Assembly (NCBI GenBank): GCA_003526525.1
Contig: DPVV01000538.1
Location: forward strand, 423 to 6,534
From: Lachnoclostridium phytofermentans
Lineage (GTDB): Bacteria; Bacillota; Clostridia; Lachnospirales; Lachnospiraceae
Length of the DNA stretch: 6,112 nt
Direction: 5' to 3'
Numbering within the stretch: position 1 is the first letter of the stretch; each line of letters opens with the position of its first letter. Below the pieces are notes generated by a model. That model was not told where the DNA came from. It did not search any database and worked only from the letters and a program-made list of their open reading frames with translations. Positions 1 through 6,001 of the stretch are shown here, piece by piece. The position numbers were made by a program, and so were the translations under genes.

Positions 1-6
1 ATTAAT

Positions 7-1239
7 ATGGAGGAGAGTAGTAAGAGTAAAAAGAAAAAGAAGGGATTGGGGCTAGTACCAAGGCTAATTATTGCAATTATTATTGGTATTTTAGTCGGAA
101 TGTACTGCCCTAGCTTTGTAACCTCAACATTAATTACAGTATCGGATTTGTTTAGAGAGTTTTTAATGTTTATCATCCCACTTATGATAGTTGCTTTTGT
201 TACTATGGGAATTGCGGACTTGTCTCAAGGAGCCGGAAAGTTGCTGGCGTTTACCGCAGCGATTTCTTATGCCTCTACGCTACTGGCAGGAAGCGCAGCT
301 TATGGGGTTGCCAGTAAGTTCTTCCCCTCTTTTGTGAATGAAGAGGTTGTTGCGAAAGTTGCTTCAGCAAGCGATAAGGCCATCAGTGGATATTTCACTT
401 TGACTATTACACCACTACTTGAAACGACATCCGCTGTTGTACTCGCTTTTGTACTGGGAGTATGCATCAGCGCCATGCGAGGCAAAGAGATTGGAGATAC
501 CCTTTACAATGTGATCAAAGATTTTTCCGAGATTATAACAAAGGTACTTGGTCGTGTGATTATTCCGATTCTTCCTTTGTATATCTGTGGAACTTTTGCC
601 AAGATGACTTATCAGGGAACTACCTTTGCAATTATGTCTGTACTTTGGAAGGTATTCGTGGTTGTTATAATTCTTCATCTGCTCTATCTGATTGTGGCCT
701 TTACCTTTGCAGGCTTAATGACAAAACGAAATCCGATTACCATGCTAAAGAACCAGATTCCTGGTTACCTGACTGCAATCGGCACCCAGTCTTCTGCTGC
801 TACCATTCCGGTTAATATCAAATGTGCGGAAAGTAATGGTATTTCAGAAGAAATCCGTAATTTCGTAGTTCCTCTATGTGCAAATATTCATATGGCTGGT
901 TCTATGATCACTATTACCTGCTGTGTGACCGCAACCCTACTCATTTACGGCATGCCTCATGGCTTCCTTACCCTATTCCCATTTATCTGTGTACTGGGAA
1001 TAGCCCTAGTAGCGTCTCCAGGAGCTCCAGGAGGCTCCATCTTTACAGCAACTCCATTCTTCCCGATGGTAGGAATAATCTCAGGAGATATTGTCAGCCT
1101 TCTTCAGGCAATGTATATTGCTCAGGACAGTTTCGGTACTGCATGTAATGTATCCGGAGATAATGCAATTAGTGCACTGGTTGATATGTTCTACCATAAA
1201 TATATCAAAAAAGACAAAATAGACAAAAAGACAACTTAA
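7..1239 (+). CDS. SstT-like sodium:serine/threonine symporter (DAACS family)
   Basis: A 410-residue integral membrane protein of the dicarboxylate/amino acid:cation symporter family, predicted to import a neutral amino acid, most likely serine, with sodium. A basic N-terminus (Lys-rich, residues 6-12) precedes the first membrane helix (about 17-35). The family landmarks are present: a hairpin 1 region with SSAATIPVN (262-270), a seventh-helix motif HMAGS (295-299), a hairpin 2 region SPGAPGGS (337-344) and a last-helix motif QDSFGTACNVSGD (373-385). Relative to acidic amino acid transporters, the carboxylate-binding Arg is Gly377 and the NMDGT Asp is Ala297. E. coli SstT, as I recall it, shares SSAAxIPVN, MAG and QDS, which points to a neutral substrate. 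It lies 31 bases upstream of the serine dehydratase genes, which supports serine. Length matches the family. Only six bases precede the ATG, so its ribosome binding site cannot be seen; a GGAGGAG lies just inside the start, but no start codon follows at a useful distance. Family call is firm; the exact substrate is inferred. Confidence 0.88.
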   Translation: MEESSKSKKKKKGLGLVPRLIIAIIIGILVGMYCPSFVTSTLITVSDLFREFLMFIIPLMIVAFVTMGIADLSQGAGKLLAFTAAISYASTLLAGSAAYGVASKFFPSFVNEEVVAKVASASDKAISGYFTLTITPLLETTSAVVLAFVLGVCISAMRGKEIGDTLYNVIKDFSEIITKVLGRVIIPILPLYICGTFAKMTYQGTTFAIMSVLWKVFVVVIILHLLYLIVAFTFAGLMTKRNPITMLKNQIPGYLTAIGTQSSAATIPVNIKCAESNGISEEIRNFVVPLCANIHMAGSMITITCCVTATLLIYGMPHGFLTLFPFICVLGIALVASPGAPGGSIFTATPFFPMVGIISGDIVSLLQAMYIAQDSFGTACNVSGDNAISALVDMFYHKYIKKDKIDKKTT

Positions 1240-1270
1240 GTAAGGTGACTTCGAAAGGGGAAGACTGTTT

Positions 1271-1939
1271 ATGCCGTCAATCAGTATTTTTGATGTAATC
1301 GGCCCCAATATGGTAGGGCCATCCAGCTCACATACCGCAGGTGCTGTGGCGATTGCTCTTCTAGTTAAAAAAATGTTCAACGGGCCGATCAGCAAAGTTG
1401 AGTTTGTTTTGTATGGTTCTTTTGCAAAGACCTACAAAGGCCATGGAACCGACCGTGCGCTTCTTGCTGGAATCCTAGGATTTGAGACTTATGATCTGAG
1501 AATTAGGAATTCCTTTCAGCTGGCGGATGAATGTGGACTAAAGTATTCCTTCCGTGTCAATGAAAAAGAAACAGAAGTGCATCCAAACACAGTAGATATT
1601 CATGTATCTGGAGAAAAAGCTGAAACCATGTCTGTCCGAGGCGTCTCGGTGGGAGGCGGTAAAATTAAAATTGTCAGGATCAACGGCATTGATGTAGACT
1701 TTACCGGAGAATATTCCACACTAGTTATACGGCACCTAGACTATCCCGGCATGGTGGCTTATATTGCTACCAGTTTAAGTGAGCGTAATGTAAATATCGC
1801 TTTCATGCGTTTGTTCCGGGAACAGAAAGGGGCTACTGCTTACTCCGTAGTGGAATCTGATGAGGAAATCCCACGAGAATTATTGGAAAAGCTGCAGGAA
1901 CATCCAAAGGTAGAAGATGTTATGCTTATTCAGGTTTAG
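1271..1939 (+). CDS. sdaAB: L-serine dehydratase, iron-sulfur-dependent, beta subunit
   Basis: Beta chain (222 residues) of the two-subunit, oxygen-sensitive [4Fe-4S] L-serine dehydratase (L-serine to pyruvate plus ammonium, cytoplasmic). The N-terminal serine dehydratase beta domain carries the family signature GPSSSHTAG (16-24) and KGHGTDRALLAG (56-67). The C-terminal part from about residue 150 is an ACT domain (TLVIRHLDYPGMVAYIA, then strand and helix repeats to the C-terminus), as in the Bacillus-type enzyme; ACT domains usually sense small ligands such as amino acids. Length agrees with Bacillus SdaAB (about 220). The ATG is preceded by AAAGGGGAAG (1254-1263) at a workable distance, and the start places the signature at the usual distance from the N-terminus. 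It sits between the transporter gene and sdaAA, clearly in one operon. Confidence 0.96.
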   Translation: MPSISIFDVIGPNMVGPSSSHTAGAVAIALLVKKMFNGPISKVEFVLYGSFAKTYKGHGTDRALLAGILGFETYDLRIRNSFQLADECGLKYSFRVNEKETEVHPNTVDIHVSGEKAETMSVRGVSVGGGKIKIVRINGIDVDFTGEYSTLVIRHLDYPGMVAYIATSLSERNVNIAFMRLFREQKGATAYSVVESDEEIPRELLEKLQEHPKVEDVMLIQV

Positions 1940-1943
1940 GAGG
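1938..1943 (+). promoter_or_regulatory. Ribosome binding site of sdaAA overlapping the sdaAB stop codon
   Basis: A perfect AGGAGG starts inside the TAG stop codon of sdaAB (1937-1939) and lies five bases before the sdaAA ATG. This arrangement fixes the sdaAA start and suggests translational coupling, which would keep the two subunits in equal amounts. The coupling is inference. Confidence 0.8.
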
Positions 1944-1948
1944 CTCTT

Positions 1949-2827
1949 ATGGATTTTATATCAGGAAATGAATTGCTGAAATTATGTGAGGAAAACCACT
2001 GCCGGATTTCAGATGTGATGCGAGAACGTGAGGCCAGCGAGTTCGGTGCCAGTCCAGAAGAGACCATTGGCCGTATGAAGGAAGCTTACCGGATTATGAA
2101 AGAAGCCTGTCACAAACCGTTAGATGAACCCGTGATTTCCGTTGGCGGACTGATCGGGGGAGAATCTAAAAAGGTACGGGACAGAAGGAGATCAGGGAAA
2201 TCCATATGCGGAAGCATGCTGTCTAAAGCGATTACCTATTCATTGGCCGTTTTAGAAGTAAATGCCTCGATGGGCCTTATTGTGGCGGCGCCTACGGCTG
2301 GAAGCTCCGGTGTGCTACCTGGGCTGCTTCTTGCTCTAGAAGAAGAGTTTTCCCTGGATGACAATCAGATCATAGATGGCCTTTTTACTGCAAGTGCGGT
2401 TGGTTATTTGATTATGAGGAACGCTTCCGTGGCTGGAGCACAAGCCGGCTGTCAGGCAGAAGTCGGTTCTGCTTCCGCAATGGCAGCGGCTGCTGCTGCA
2501 GAAATTATGGGCGGAACACCGCAGCAGTGCCTAGATGCGGCCACTTCTGCATTAGTAAATCTCTTAGGGCTTGTCTGCGACCCGGTAGCTGGTTTGGTTG
2601 AGTATCCCTGCCAGAACCGTAATGTTATAGGTGCTGCCAATGCACTAGTATGTGCAGAAATGGCATTATCAGGAGTAAGACAGCTCATACCGTTTGACCA
2701 GATGGTGGACACCATGATGGCAGTGGGGCGTTCGATCCCATTTGAATTAAGGGAAACTTCACTGGGTGGCTGTGCAGCCACTGCTGCTGCCTGCAGTAAG
2801 ACCTGTGAGATTTTTAAATCAAAGTAA
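1949..2827 (+). CDS. sdaAA: L-serine dehydratase, iron-sulfur-dependent, alpha subunit
   Basis: Catalytic alpha chain (292 residues, near the ~300 of Bacillus SdaAA) of the [4Fe-4S] L-serine dehydratase. Visible landmarks are GGxxGGESKKVRDRR (66-80), the glycine-rich APTAGSSGVLPG segment (114-125), AGCQAEVGSA (166-175) and CDPVAGLVEYPCQNRN (210-225). Cys168, Cys210 and Cys221 have spacings of 42 and 11, the same as the three cluster ligands reported for the Legionella enzyme (343, 385, 396), so the cluster site looks intact. The protein forms the active enzyme with the beta chain encoded 9 bases upstream. The C-terminus has an extra run of cysteines (Cys275, 282, 286) after the conserved ELRETSLGG motif. 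A strong terminator follows 14 bases after the stop, so this is the last gene of the operon. Confidence 0.97.
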   Translation: MDFISGNELLKLCEENHCRISDVMREREASEFGASPEETIGRMKEAYRIMKEACHKPLDEPVISVGGLIGGESKKVRDRRRSGKSICGSMLSKAITYSLAVLEVNASMGLIVAAPTAGSSGVLPGLLLALEEEFSLDDNQIIDGLFTASAVGYLIMRNASVAGAQAGCQAEVGSASAMAAAAAAEIMGGTPQQCLDAATSALVNLLGLVCDPVAGLVEYPCQNRNVIGAANALVCAEMALSGVRQLIPFDQMVDTMMAVGRSIPFELRETSLGGCAATAAACSKTCEIFKSK

Positions 2828-2841
2828 ATAGTTATTATGAT

Positions 2842-2880
2842 AAGCGATACCGGTTCTTTGAAATCGGTATCGCTTTTTTT
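2842..2880 (+). terminator. Intrinsic terminator of the serine operon
   Basis: A perfect 11-bp stem (AAGCGATACCG at 2842-2852 with CGGTATCGCTT at 2865-2875) can be extended by a G-T and two A-T pairs, leaving a loop of about six bases. It runs straight into seven Ts (2874-2880). It starts 14 bases after the sdaAA stop and is a textbook Rho-independent terminator. Confidence 0.95.
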
Positions 2881-2888
2881 CGGTGAAA

Positions 2889-2925
2889 TATATAAAGCCG
2901 CAGTACTTTAACTGCGGCTTATATA
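2889..2925 (-). terminator. Hairpin ending the DUF2207 gene (probable terminator)
   Basis: A perfect 10-bp GC-containing stem (AAGCCGCAGT at 2895-2904 with ACTGCGGCTT at 2911-2920, six-base loop) is extended by five A-T pairs around one bulged A. It lies 48 bases after the stop of the minus-strand membrane protein gene. On the minus strand it is followed by an AT-rich TATATATTTC rather than a clean T run, so it is weaker than its neighbour. Together the two hairpins insulate the converging transcripts. Confidence 0.6.
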
Positions 2926-2972
2926 CGTTTCAAAACTATGGAATTTACATGTATAAGAACTTATAAATAACG

Positions 2973-4601
2973 TTAGCGACTCCCGCCTCCACCGCCACCG
3001 GAGAAGCCACCCCCTCCACTGGAAAATGTTGAACCACCGGTACCATCCGCATTCATCACAGTACTATTACTGATGTGGCTCGTCATACTCATAAAGTAGA
3101 TCATACTATAAGTATTGCAGCCATAATGATTTACAAAGCCATTGTAATAGGATTTATCAATAACCTCAAAGGCTTTTAGTACTTTTTCACCCATGTTAAA
3201 CATCGTTGCGATTACTAGATAGTCTCCCCACAGTTCTTTGTTAACATGCTCACTTTGATGAGTTAATTCTGATAAATATTTCTTTAGACCTAGTATCATA
3301 ATAGCTTTATCAAAGCCTTGGCGAGTAAATCGTATCGTTCCATTCTTCTCTTCTACCATACCTAAACGACTTAATTCTTTTATGCCCTCATTATTAACTT
3401 TTTTCTCCCATTGTTTAAGTTTTTGAGAAATTTTAGTAGCATTTTTAATAATATCAGAAGACCAAAGTATATTATCATGATCCGCTTCTTCCATTAATAG
3501 ATCAAATAATAATTGCTCTAAATTAGTTGCTGTAATATGTTCTGTTTTAAATAGGATAGATTCTTCCATTTTAGATTTTTTTGTTCGTTTATCAATACTG
3601 ATGTAATTAGCTTCTTGCAAAAGAATTAGATAGACTCCCATAAGCTGACTATAGGAAATTCCTTGCCGAAGTAATTTAAGGGCAGCATAAATTGCAGGTA
3701 TATTCCCACCAAAAGGAATGGAGTAATTGATATTTATTTTTTTATAGCTTGGTAAATGAACTACCGTATTATCAGATAGCTTATATCTTGAATAAAAAAA
3801 TCCGATTAAGCCAATACCTCCACCAATAAACCCAATAACAATTAAAATCACTATCAATGGATTTATCCCCTTATCATTGGCAGAGTTTTGCAGCTCCTCA
3901 AAGGAAATCTTAGCGACAGCAGCGTTTGGAAAGAGACTTTGATCAAAGCGACAGAGAACATTGACATAATCCTTTCTATCCAATGCCTTATTTGAATTTA
4001 CTGTTAAGCTACCATCACTATGAATTGCTACCTTCCCATCAAATCCATACCCCCATATACGGGCATTCTGTTGATCAAAAGCCTCATCTTCCATTTGAAT
4101 TGATATTGCTATGGCTTTTGGAGCACTAGAAAGCTTTGAAATAAACTGATGATAAAAACCTGCATACTCACCGTAATTTTGTACTAAGTTATCTATCGTA
4201 TATTGTAAGGTATAAGTATGATCACCATAGTCTCCAATTCCCCAGCACAGCTCATACCCATCTGACTTAGTTAAAATACCACTGGTACCCTTTTTTTCTT
4301 CTCTTGAAAGTTTTTTATTCCACTTATCTAAAGCGGTATAAAGTTTTCCTGATTCACGTACCGAAAAGGAATGTACCTTCCTTCCCTCCATGTTATTGAG
4401 TGCTTTATAATATTCGGTACCACTGGATACCCCTTGCACTTCCCAAACTTCTGTAATGATAGCAGAACCATCTTTATTCAGAGTAACTTTGATTTGAATA
4501 GAGGGAATTGCATCTTCCGCGGCATATGCTTTTACTGAAGATATACTTAATATAATAAAGACTAAAAAACTGAAAATTATCCCATATTTTTTTGCTTTCA
4601 T
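2973..4601 (-). CDS. DUF2207-type membrane protein with signal peptide and Gly-rich tail
   Basis: A 542-residue predicted membrane protein of unknown function that resembles the DUF2207 family. An N-terminal signal peptide (Lys-rich start, hydrophobic 7-23, likely cleavage after AYA or AYAA near residue 27-28) leads into an extracytoplasmic beta-rich region (about 29-245) typical of the family N-domain, with the WGIGDYGDHTYTLQY stretch at 120-134. One transmembrane helix (about 246-270) is followed by SRYK, which by the positive-inside rule puts the C-terminal half in the cytoplasm. That half has helical segments, including ELWGDYLVIATMFNMGEKVLKAFE (456-479), similar to the family's conserved WxxYLPYAxALG region. 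The tail (526-542) is almost all Gly and Ser. The usual extra pair of membrane helices before the conserved WxxYL region is not apparent. AGGAGG (4608-4613) lies six bases before the ATG, and a good promoter lies upstream. It appears to be transcribed alone. Family call moderately sure; function unknown. Confidence 0.85.
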   Translation of the reverse strand: MKAKKYGIIFSFLVFIILSISSVKAYAAEDAIPSIQIKVTLNKDGSAIITEVWEVQGVSSGTEYYKALNNMEGRKVHSFSVRESGKLYTALDKWNKKLSREEKKGTSGILTKSDGYELCWGIGDYGDHTYTLQYTIDNLVQNYGEYAGFYHQFISKLSSAPKAIAISIQMEDEAFDQQNARIWGYGFDGKVAIHSDGSLTVNSNKALDRKDYVNVLCRFDQSLFPNAAVAKISFEELQNSANDKGINPLIVILIVIGFIGGGIGLIGFFYSRYKLSDNTVVHLPSYKKININYSIPFGGNIPAIYAALKLLRQGISYSQLMGVYLILLQEANYISIDKRTKKSKMEESILFKTEHITATNLEQLLFDLLMEEADHDNILWSSDIIKNATKISQKLKQWEKKVNNEGIKELSRLGMVEEKNGTIRFTRQGFDKAIMILGLKKYLSELTHQSEHVNKELWGDYLVIATMFNMGEKVLKAFEVIDKSYYNGFVNHYGCNTYSMIYFMSMTSHISNSTVMNADGTGGSTFSSGGGGFSGGGGGGSR

Positions 4602-4627
4602 TCATAACCTCCTCGGGGAAATAAAAA

Positions 4628-4673
4628 TATTGTTTCAATAAGTATACCTCTATTGTGATGCAATTCCAATAGA
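4628..4673. repeat. Inverted TATTG/CAATA half-sites around the DUF2207 promoter
   Basis: Two inverted pairs share the same half-sites. TATTG (4628-4632) and CAATA (4636-4640) are three bases apart just past the -10 box. TCTATTG (4649-4655) and CAATAGA (4667-4673) are eleven bases apart, covering the spacer and the -35 box. The placement would suit a repressor operator. The DNA is AT-rich, so chance similarity is possible and no regulator is known. Confidence 0.35.
4641..4669 (-). promoter_or_regulatory. Sigma-A type promoter of the DUF2207 gene
   Basis: Read on the minus strand, TTGGAA (4669-4664) and TATACT (4646-4641) are separated by exactly 17 bases, matching the -35 and -10 consensus at four or more positions each. 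Transcription would start near 4634, giving a leader of about 30 bases that contains the AGGAGG site. Confidence 0.7.
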
Positions 4674-4756
4674 ATAAGAATATTTTTCCTTCACTTCATC
4701 AAAGGCAAACAACCAGAATATTTGGAAACAACTCAAAGCAACTTTATAATTAAACA

Positions 4757-4788
4757 TGGGCAAGAACCACTTAAAATGGTCTTGCCCA
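4757..4788 (-). terminator. Hairpin between the DUF1349 and DUF2207 genes (probable terminator)
   Basis: TGGGCAAGA (4757-4765) pairs with TCTTGCCCA (4780-4788), and after one bulged A, CCA (4767-4769) pairs with TGG (4777-4779), leaving a seven-base loop. It lies downstream of the minus-strand DUF1349 gene and upstream of the DUF2207 promoter. On the minus strand the stem is followed by TGTTTAATTATAAAG, which is T-rich but not a continuous run. Confidence 0.65.
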
Positions 4789-4808
4789 CATATAACTATT
4801 GAAAATTT

Positions 4809-4851
4809 AAATTAGCTCATTGATTTCTGGTTATAACAACTTAGCTAATTT
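4809..4851. repeat. 9-bp inverted repeat over the DUF1349 stop codon
   Basis: AAATTAGCT (4809-4817) and AGCTAATTT (4843-4851) are perfect inverted copies about 25 bases apart. The right arm covers the stop codon of the DUF1349 gene (4845-4847). It could add an AT-rich hairpin to the 3' end of that transcript, but the long loop makes it weak. Confidence 0.35.
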
Positions 4852-5420
4852 CCACTGCGGATATCTTCAAGGCTCCTTAATTCTAGTGAAACATTAGAAA
4901 ATTTTCTTGTTCCACCATTTCCCGTAGGTGATTGTGCTTCTAACCCTACTTTAATTTTCTTCTGCATCGCAAGATGACAAAGTCTTGCCATCTTAAATTC
5001 CTTTCCATCCTGCGAATAATGGATTGCAAAGAGATCATCCTTGCGGCTTAGCTGAAGCCAGATTTCATCTCCATCCACATCGACACCATTGGCATCGTCC
5101 GATCTCTCATTTGTCATAACGGTAACAACAGAATGAGTACCTAGATCTGTATACTCAAAGCATGCCTTCGCCCAAAGCTTTTCATTTTCTAACGCAAGCA
5201 ATACACATGCATCATAAGTTGATACGAAGTCATGGCTCACCTTTGCTCTCAGAACAAAATCCCCCTCCACCTCTTTGTAGAAAAATGGTGCATCCGTCAC
5301 AATTTTTCCATCAGCTGGATTTACAAAATAATCAGTTTTAGCTGGGGCATAAATATGTATTTCATCTTCTCGTACTTCATATTGTGTTTCGATTGTCCAT
5401 TGAAAATCATTGTAATTCAT
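4845..5420 (-). CDS. DUF1349 domain protein (concanavalin-like fold)
   Basis: A 191-residue soluble protein with no signal peptide or membrane helix, so probably cytoplasmic. It fits the DUF1349 family, whose members have a concanavalin A-like beta-sandwich related to the C-terminal domain of some beta-xylosidases. Supporting stretches are DAPFFYKEVEGDFVLRAKVS (43-62), YDACVLLALENEKLWAKACFEYTD (69-92), HSVVTVMTNERSDDANG (96-112), IWLQLSRKDDLFAIHYSQDGKEF (120-142) and KVGLEAQSP (157-165). The pattern 'YD..gl....e..W.KagiEytd...svVT...SD' is typical. No catalytic residues are assigned for the family, and sugar binding is only a possibility. The ATG has GGAGGT (5427-5432) about six bases upstream. 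It is flanked by hairpins on both sides, so it looks monocistronic, and its upstream region carries a palindrome that may be its operator. Confidence 0.88.
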   Translation of the reverse strand: MNYNDFQWTIETQYEVREDEIHIYAPAKTDYFVNPADGKIVTDAPFFYKEVEGDFVLRAKVSHDFVSTYDACVLLALENEKLWAKACFEYTDLGTHSVVTVMTNERSDDANGVDVDGDEIWLQLSRKDDLFAIHYSQDGKEFKMARLCHLAMQKKIKVGLEAQSPTGNGGTRKFSNVSLELRSLEDIRSGN

Positions 5421-5463
5421 TAGCTTACCTCCGCATTCTCATAGTTTTTTATGTACAAGTAAG

Positions 5464-5485
5464 TTATAGATCGACTAATCTATAA
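5464..5485. promoter_or_regulatory. Palindrome upstream of the DUF1349 gene, candidate operator
   Basis: Perfect 8-bp arms TTATAGAT (5464-5471) and ATCTATAA (5478-5485) are separated by six bases (CGACTA), a 22-bp dyad of the size used by dimeric repressors. It lies 44 bases upstream of the DUF1349 start codon and overlaps the predicted transcription start. No T run follows, so a terminator is unlikely. The regulator is not in the window. Confidence 0.45.
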
Positions 5486-5486
5486 T

Positions 5487-5515
5487 TCTATACCAAAGTA
5501 ATGGATAACTGGTTA
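5487..5515 (-). promoter_or_regulatory. Weak extended -10 promoter candidate for the DUF1349 gene
   Basis: On the minus strand TATAGA (5492-5487) is preceded by TGG, an extended -10 form, with a poor -35 (TAACCA, 5515-5510) 17 bases upstream. Start of transcription would fall near 5480, inside the palindrome. The AT-rich context allows other choices. Confidence 0.3.
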
Positions 5516-5697
5516 GAATATAAACTACCTTGCCTTTATAGTACTACATAATGAATAAAATATCTACTATATATATCCATCTTGAAAATCATAGCCCATT
5601 TCGAAACAAAGTTTCCCCACATCATCAATAATCTATTTGCTTATCACTACTATCCATTTGCATGCTCATTAATCAACCAAAATCCAGTTTACCGCAT
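5516..5697. other. AT-rich intergenic stretch with no gene seen
   Basis: This is most of the 330-base gap between the DUF1349 gene and the small-protein gene; the two ends of the gap hold the promoter, palindrome and terminator described separately. An open frame on the plus strand from 5582 lacks a ribosome binding site and resembles no family. No RNA gene or repeat was recognised. Confidence 0.5.
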
Positions 5698-5730
5698 AAA
5701 AAAAGGTCACAGTTTTAATCCCATGACCTT
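5698..5730 (-). terminator. Intrinsic terminator of the small-protein unit
   Basis: On the minus strand AAGGTCA (5730-5724) pairs with TGACCTT (5709-5703), with a loop of 14 bases, followed at once by an unbroken T run (5704-5698). It begins about 20 bases after the stop codon of the 76-residue gene. Confidence 0.8.
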
Positions 5731-5750
5731 CCAAGCTCTACATCTTATAA

Positions 5751-5981
5751 TTATTTTAACTGCGAACTCATATGCTGAGCAGCATTTTTAAATTCCTCAA
5801 CACACTCTGGCTTCAATAACATTATCATCTTTGGTACTATTTCAGTCATATACTCCTTCGAAAATGTACCTTCCTGCTGTCTTTTAAAACTTTCACTCAT
5901 TATAGCCTTGATATCTTCCTCTTTGCCTTCTTGGACTCTCCCCATAACAAAATCATAAAATCTTTGCTGACCTTCGTTCAT
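5751..5981 (-). CDS. Conserved-looking small protein of unknown function (76 aa)
   Basis: A short acidic-basic protein, predicted mostly helical, without signal peptide or membrane segment. The opening NEGQQRFYDFVMGRVQEGKEEDIKAIMSES and the later EGTFSKEYMTEIVPKMIMLLKPECVEEF segments resemble a family of small hypothetical proteins I recall from clostridia; no function is known to me. It is a real gene on the evidence: GGAGG (5989-5993) is seven bases before the ATG, a strong terminator follows the stop, and the upstream gene ends 20 bases before its start, so the two are probably co-transcribed. One cysteine (Cys60) is present, with no metal or nucleotide-binding motif visible. Confidence 0.8.
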   Translation of the reverse strand: MNEGQQRFYDFVMGRVQEGKEEDIKAIMSESFKRQQEGTFSKEYMTEIVPKMIMLLKPECVEEFKNAAQHMSSQLK

Positions 5982-6001
5982 TTTAATTCCTCCGTATTAA
6001 A

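Noticed and set aside
9..15. GGAGGAG just inside the transporter gene as a ribosome binding site for a later start
   Set aside because: No ATG, GTG or TTG follows within the usual 5-12 bases in frame, and the Lys-rich N-terminus is normal before a first membrane helix.
462..815. Plus-strand open frame of 117 codons inside the transporter gene
   Set aside because: It is out of frame with a conserved membrane protein and is rich in Cys, Ser and Tyr, as expected of a shifted reading of that gene.
1081..1395. Minus-strand open frame of 104 codons across the transporter/sdaAB junction
   Set aside because: It lies opposite two well-identified genes, shows no family resemblance, and is explained as a shadow frame.
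2452..2781. Minus-strand open frame of 109 codons inside sdaAA
   Set aside because: It lies fully opposite a conserved catalytic gene; the Ala-rich coding region of sdaAA leaves the opposite strand open by chance.
4602..4844. Possible small RNA or riboswitch between the DUF1349 and DUF2207 genes
   Set aside because: The only stable stem is best explained as a terminator, and the predicted leader after the promoter is only about 30 bases, too short for a known riboswitch.
5582..5791. Plus-strand open frame of 69 codons in the gap before the small-protein gene
   Set aside because: It has no ribosome binding site, an unusual composition (many His, Tyr, Phe), runs through the minus-strand terminator and overlaps the end of a well-supported gene on the other strand.
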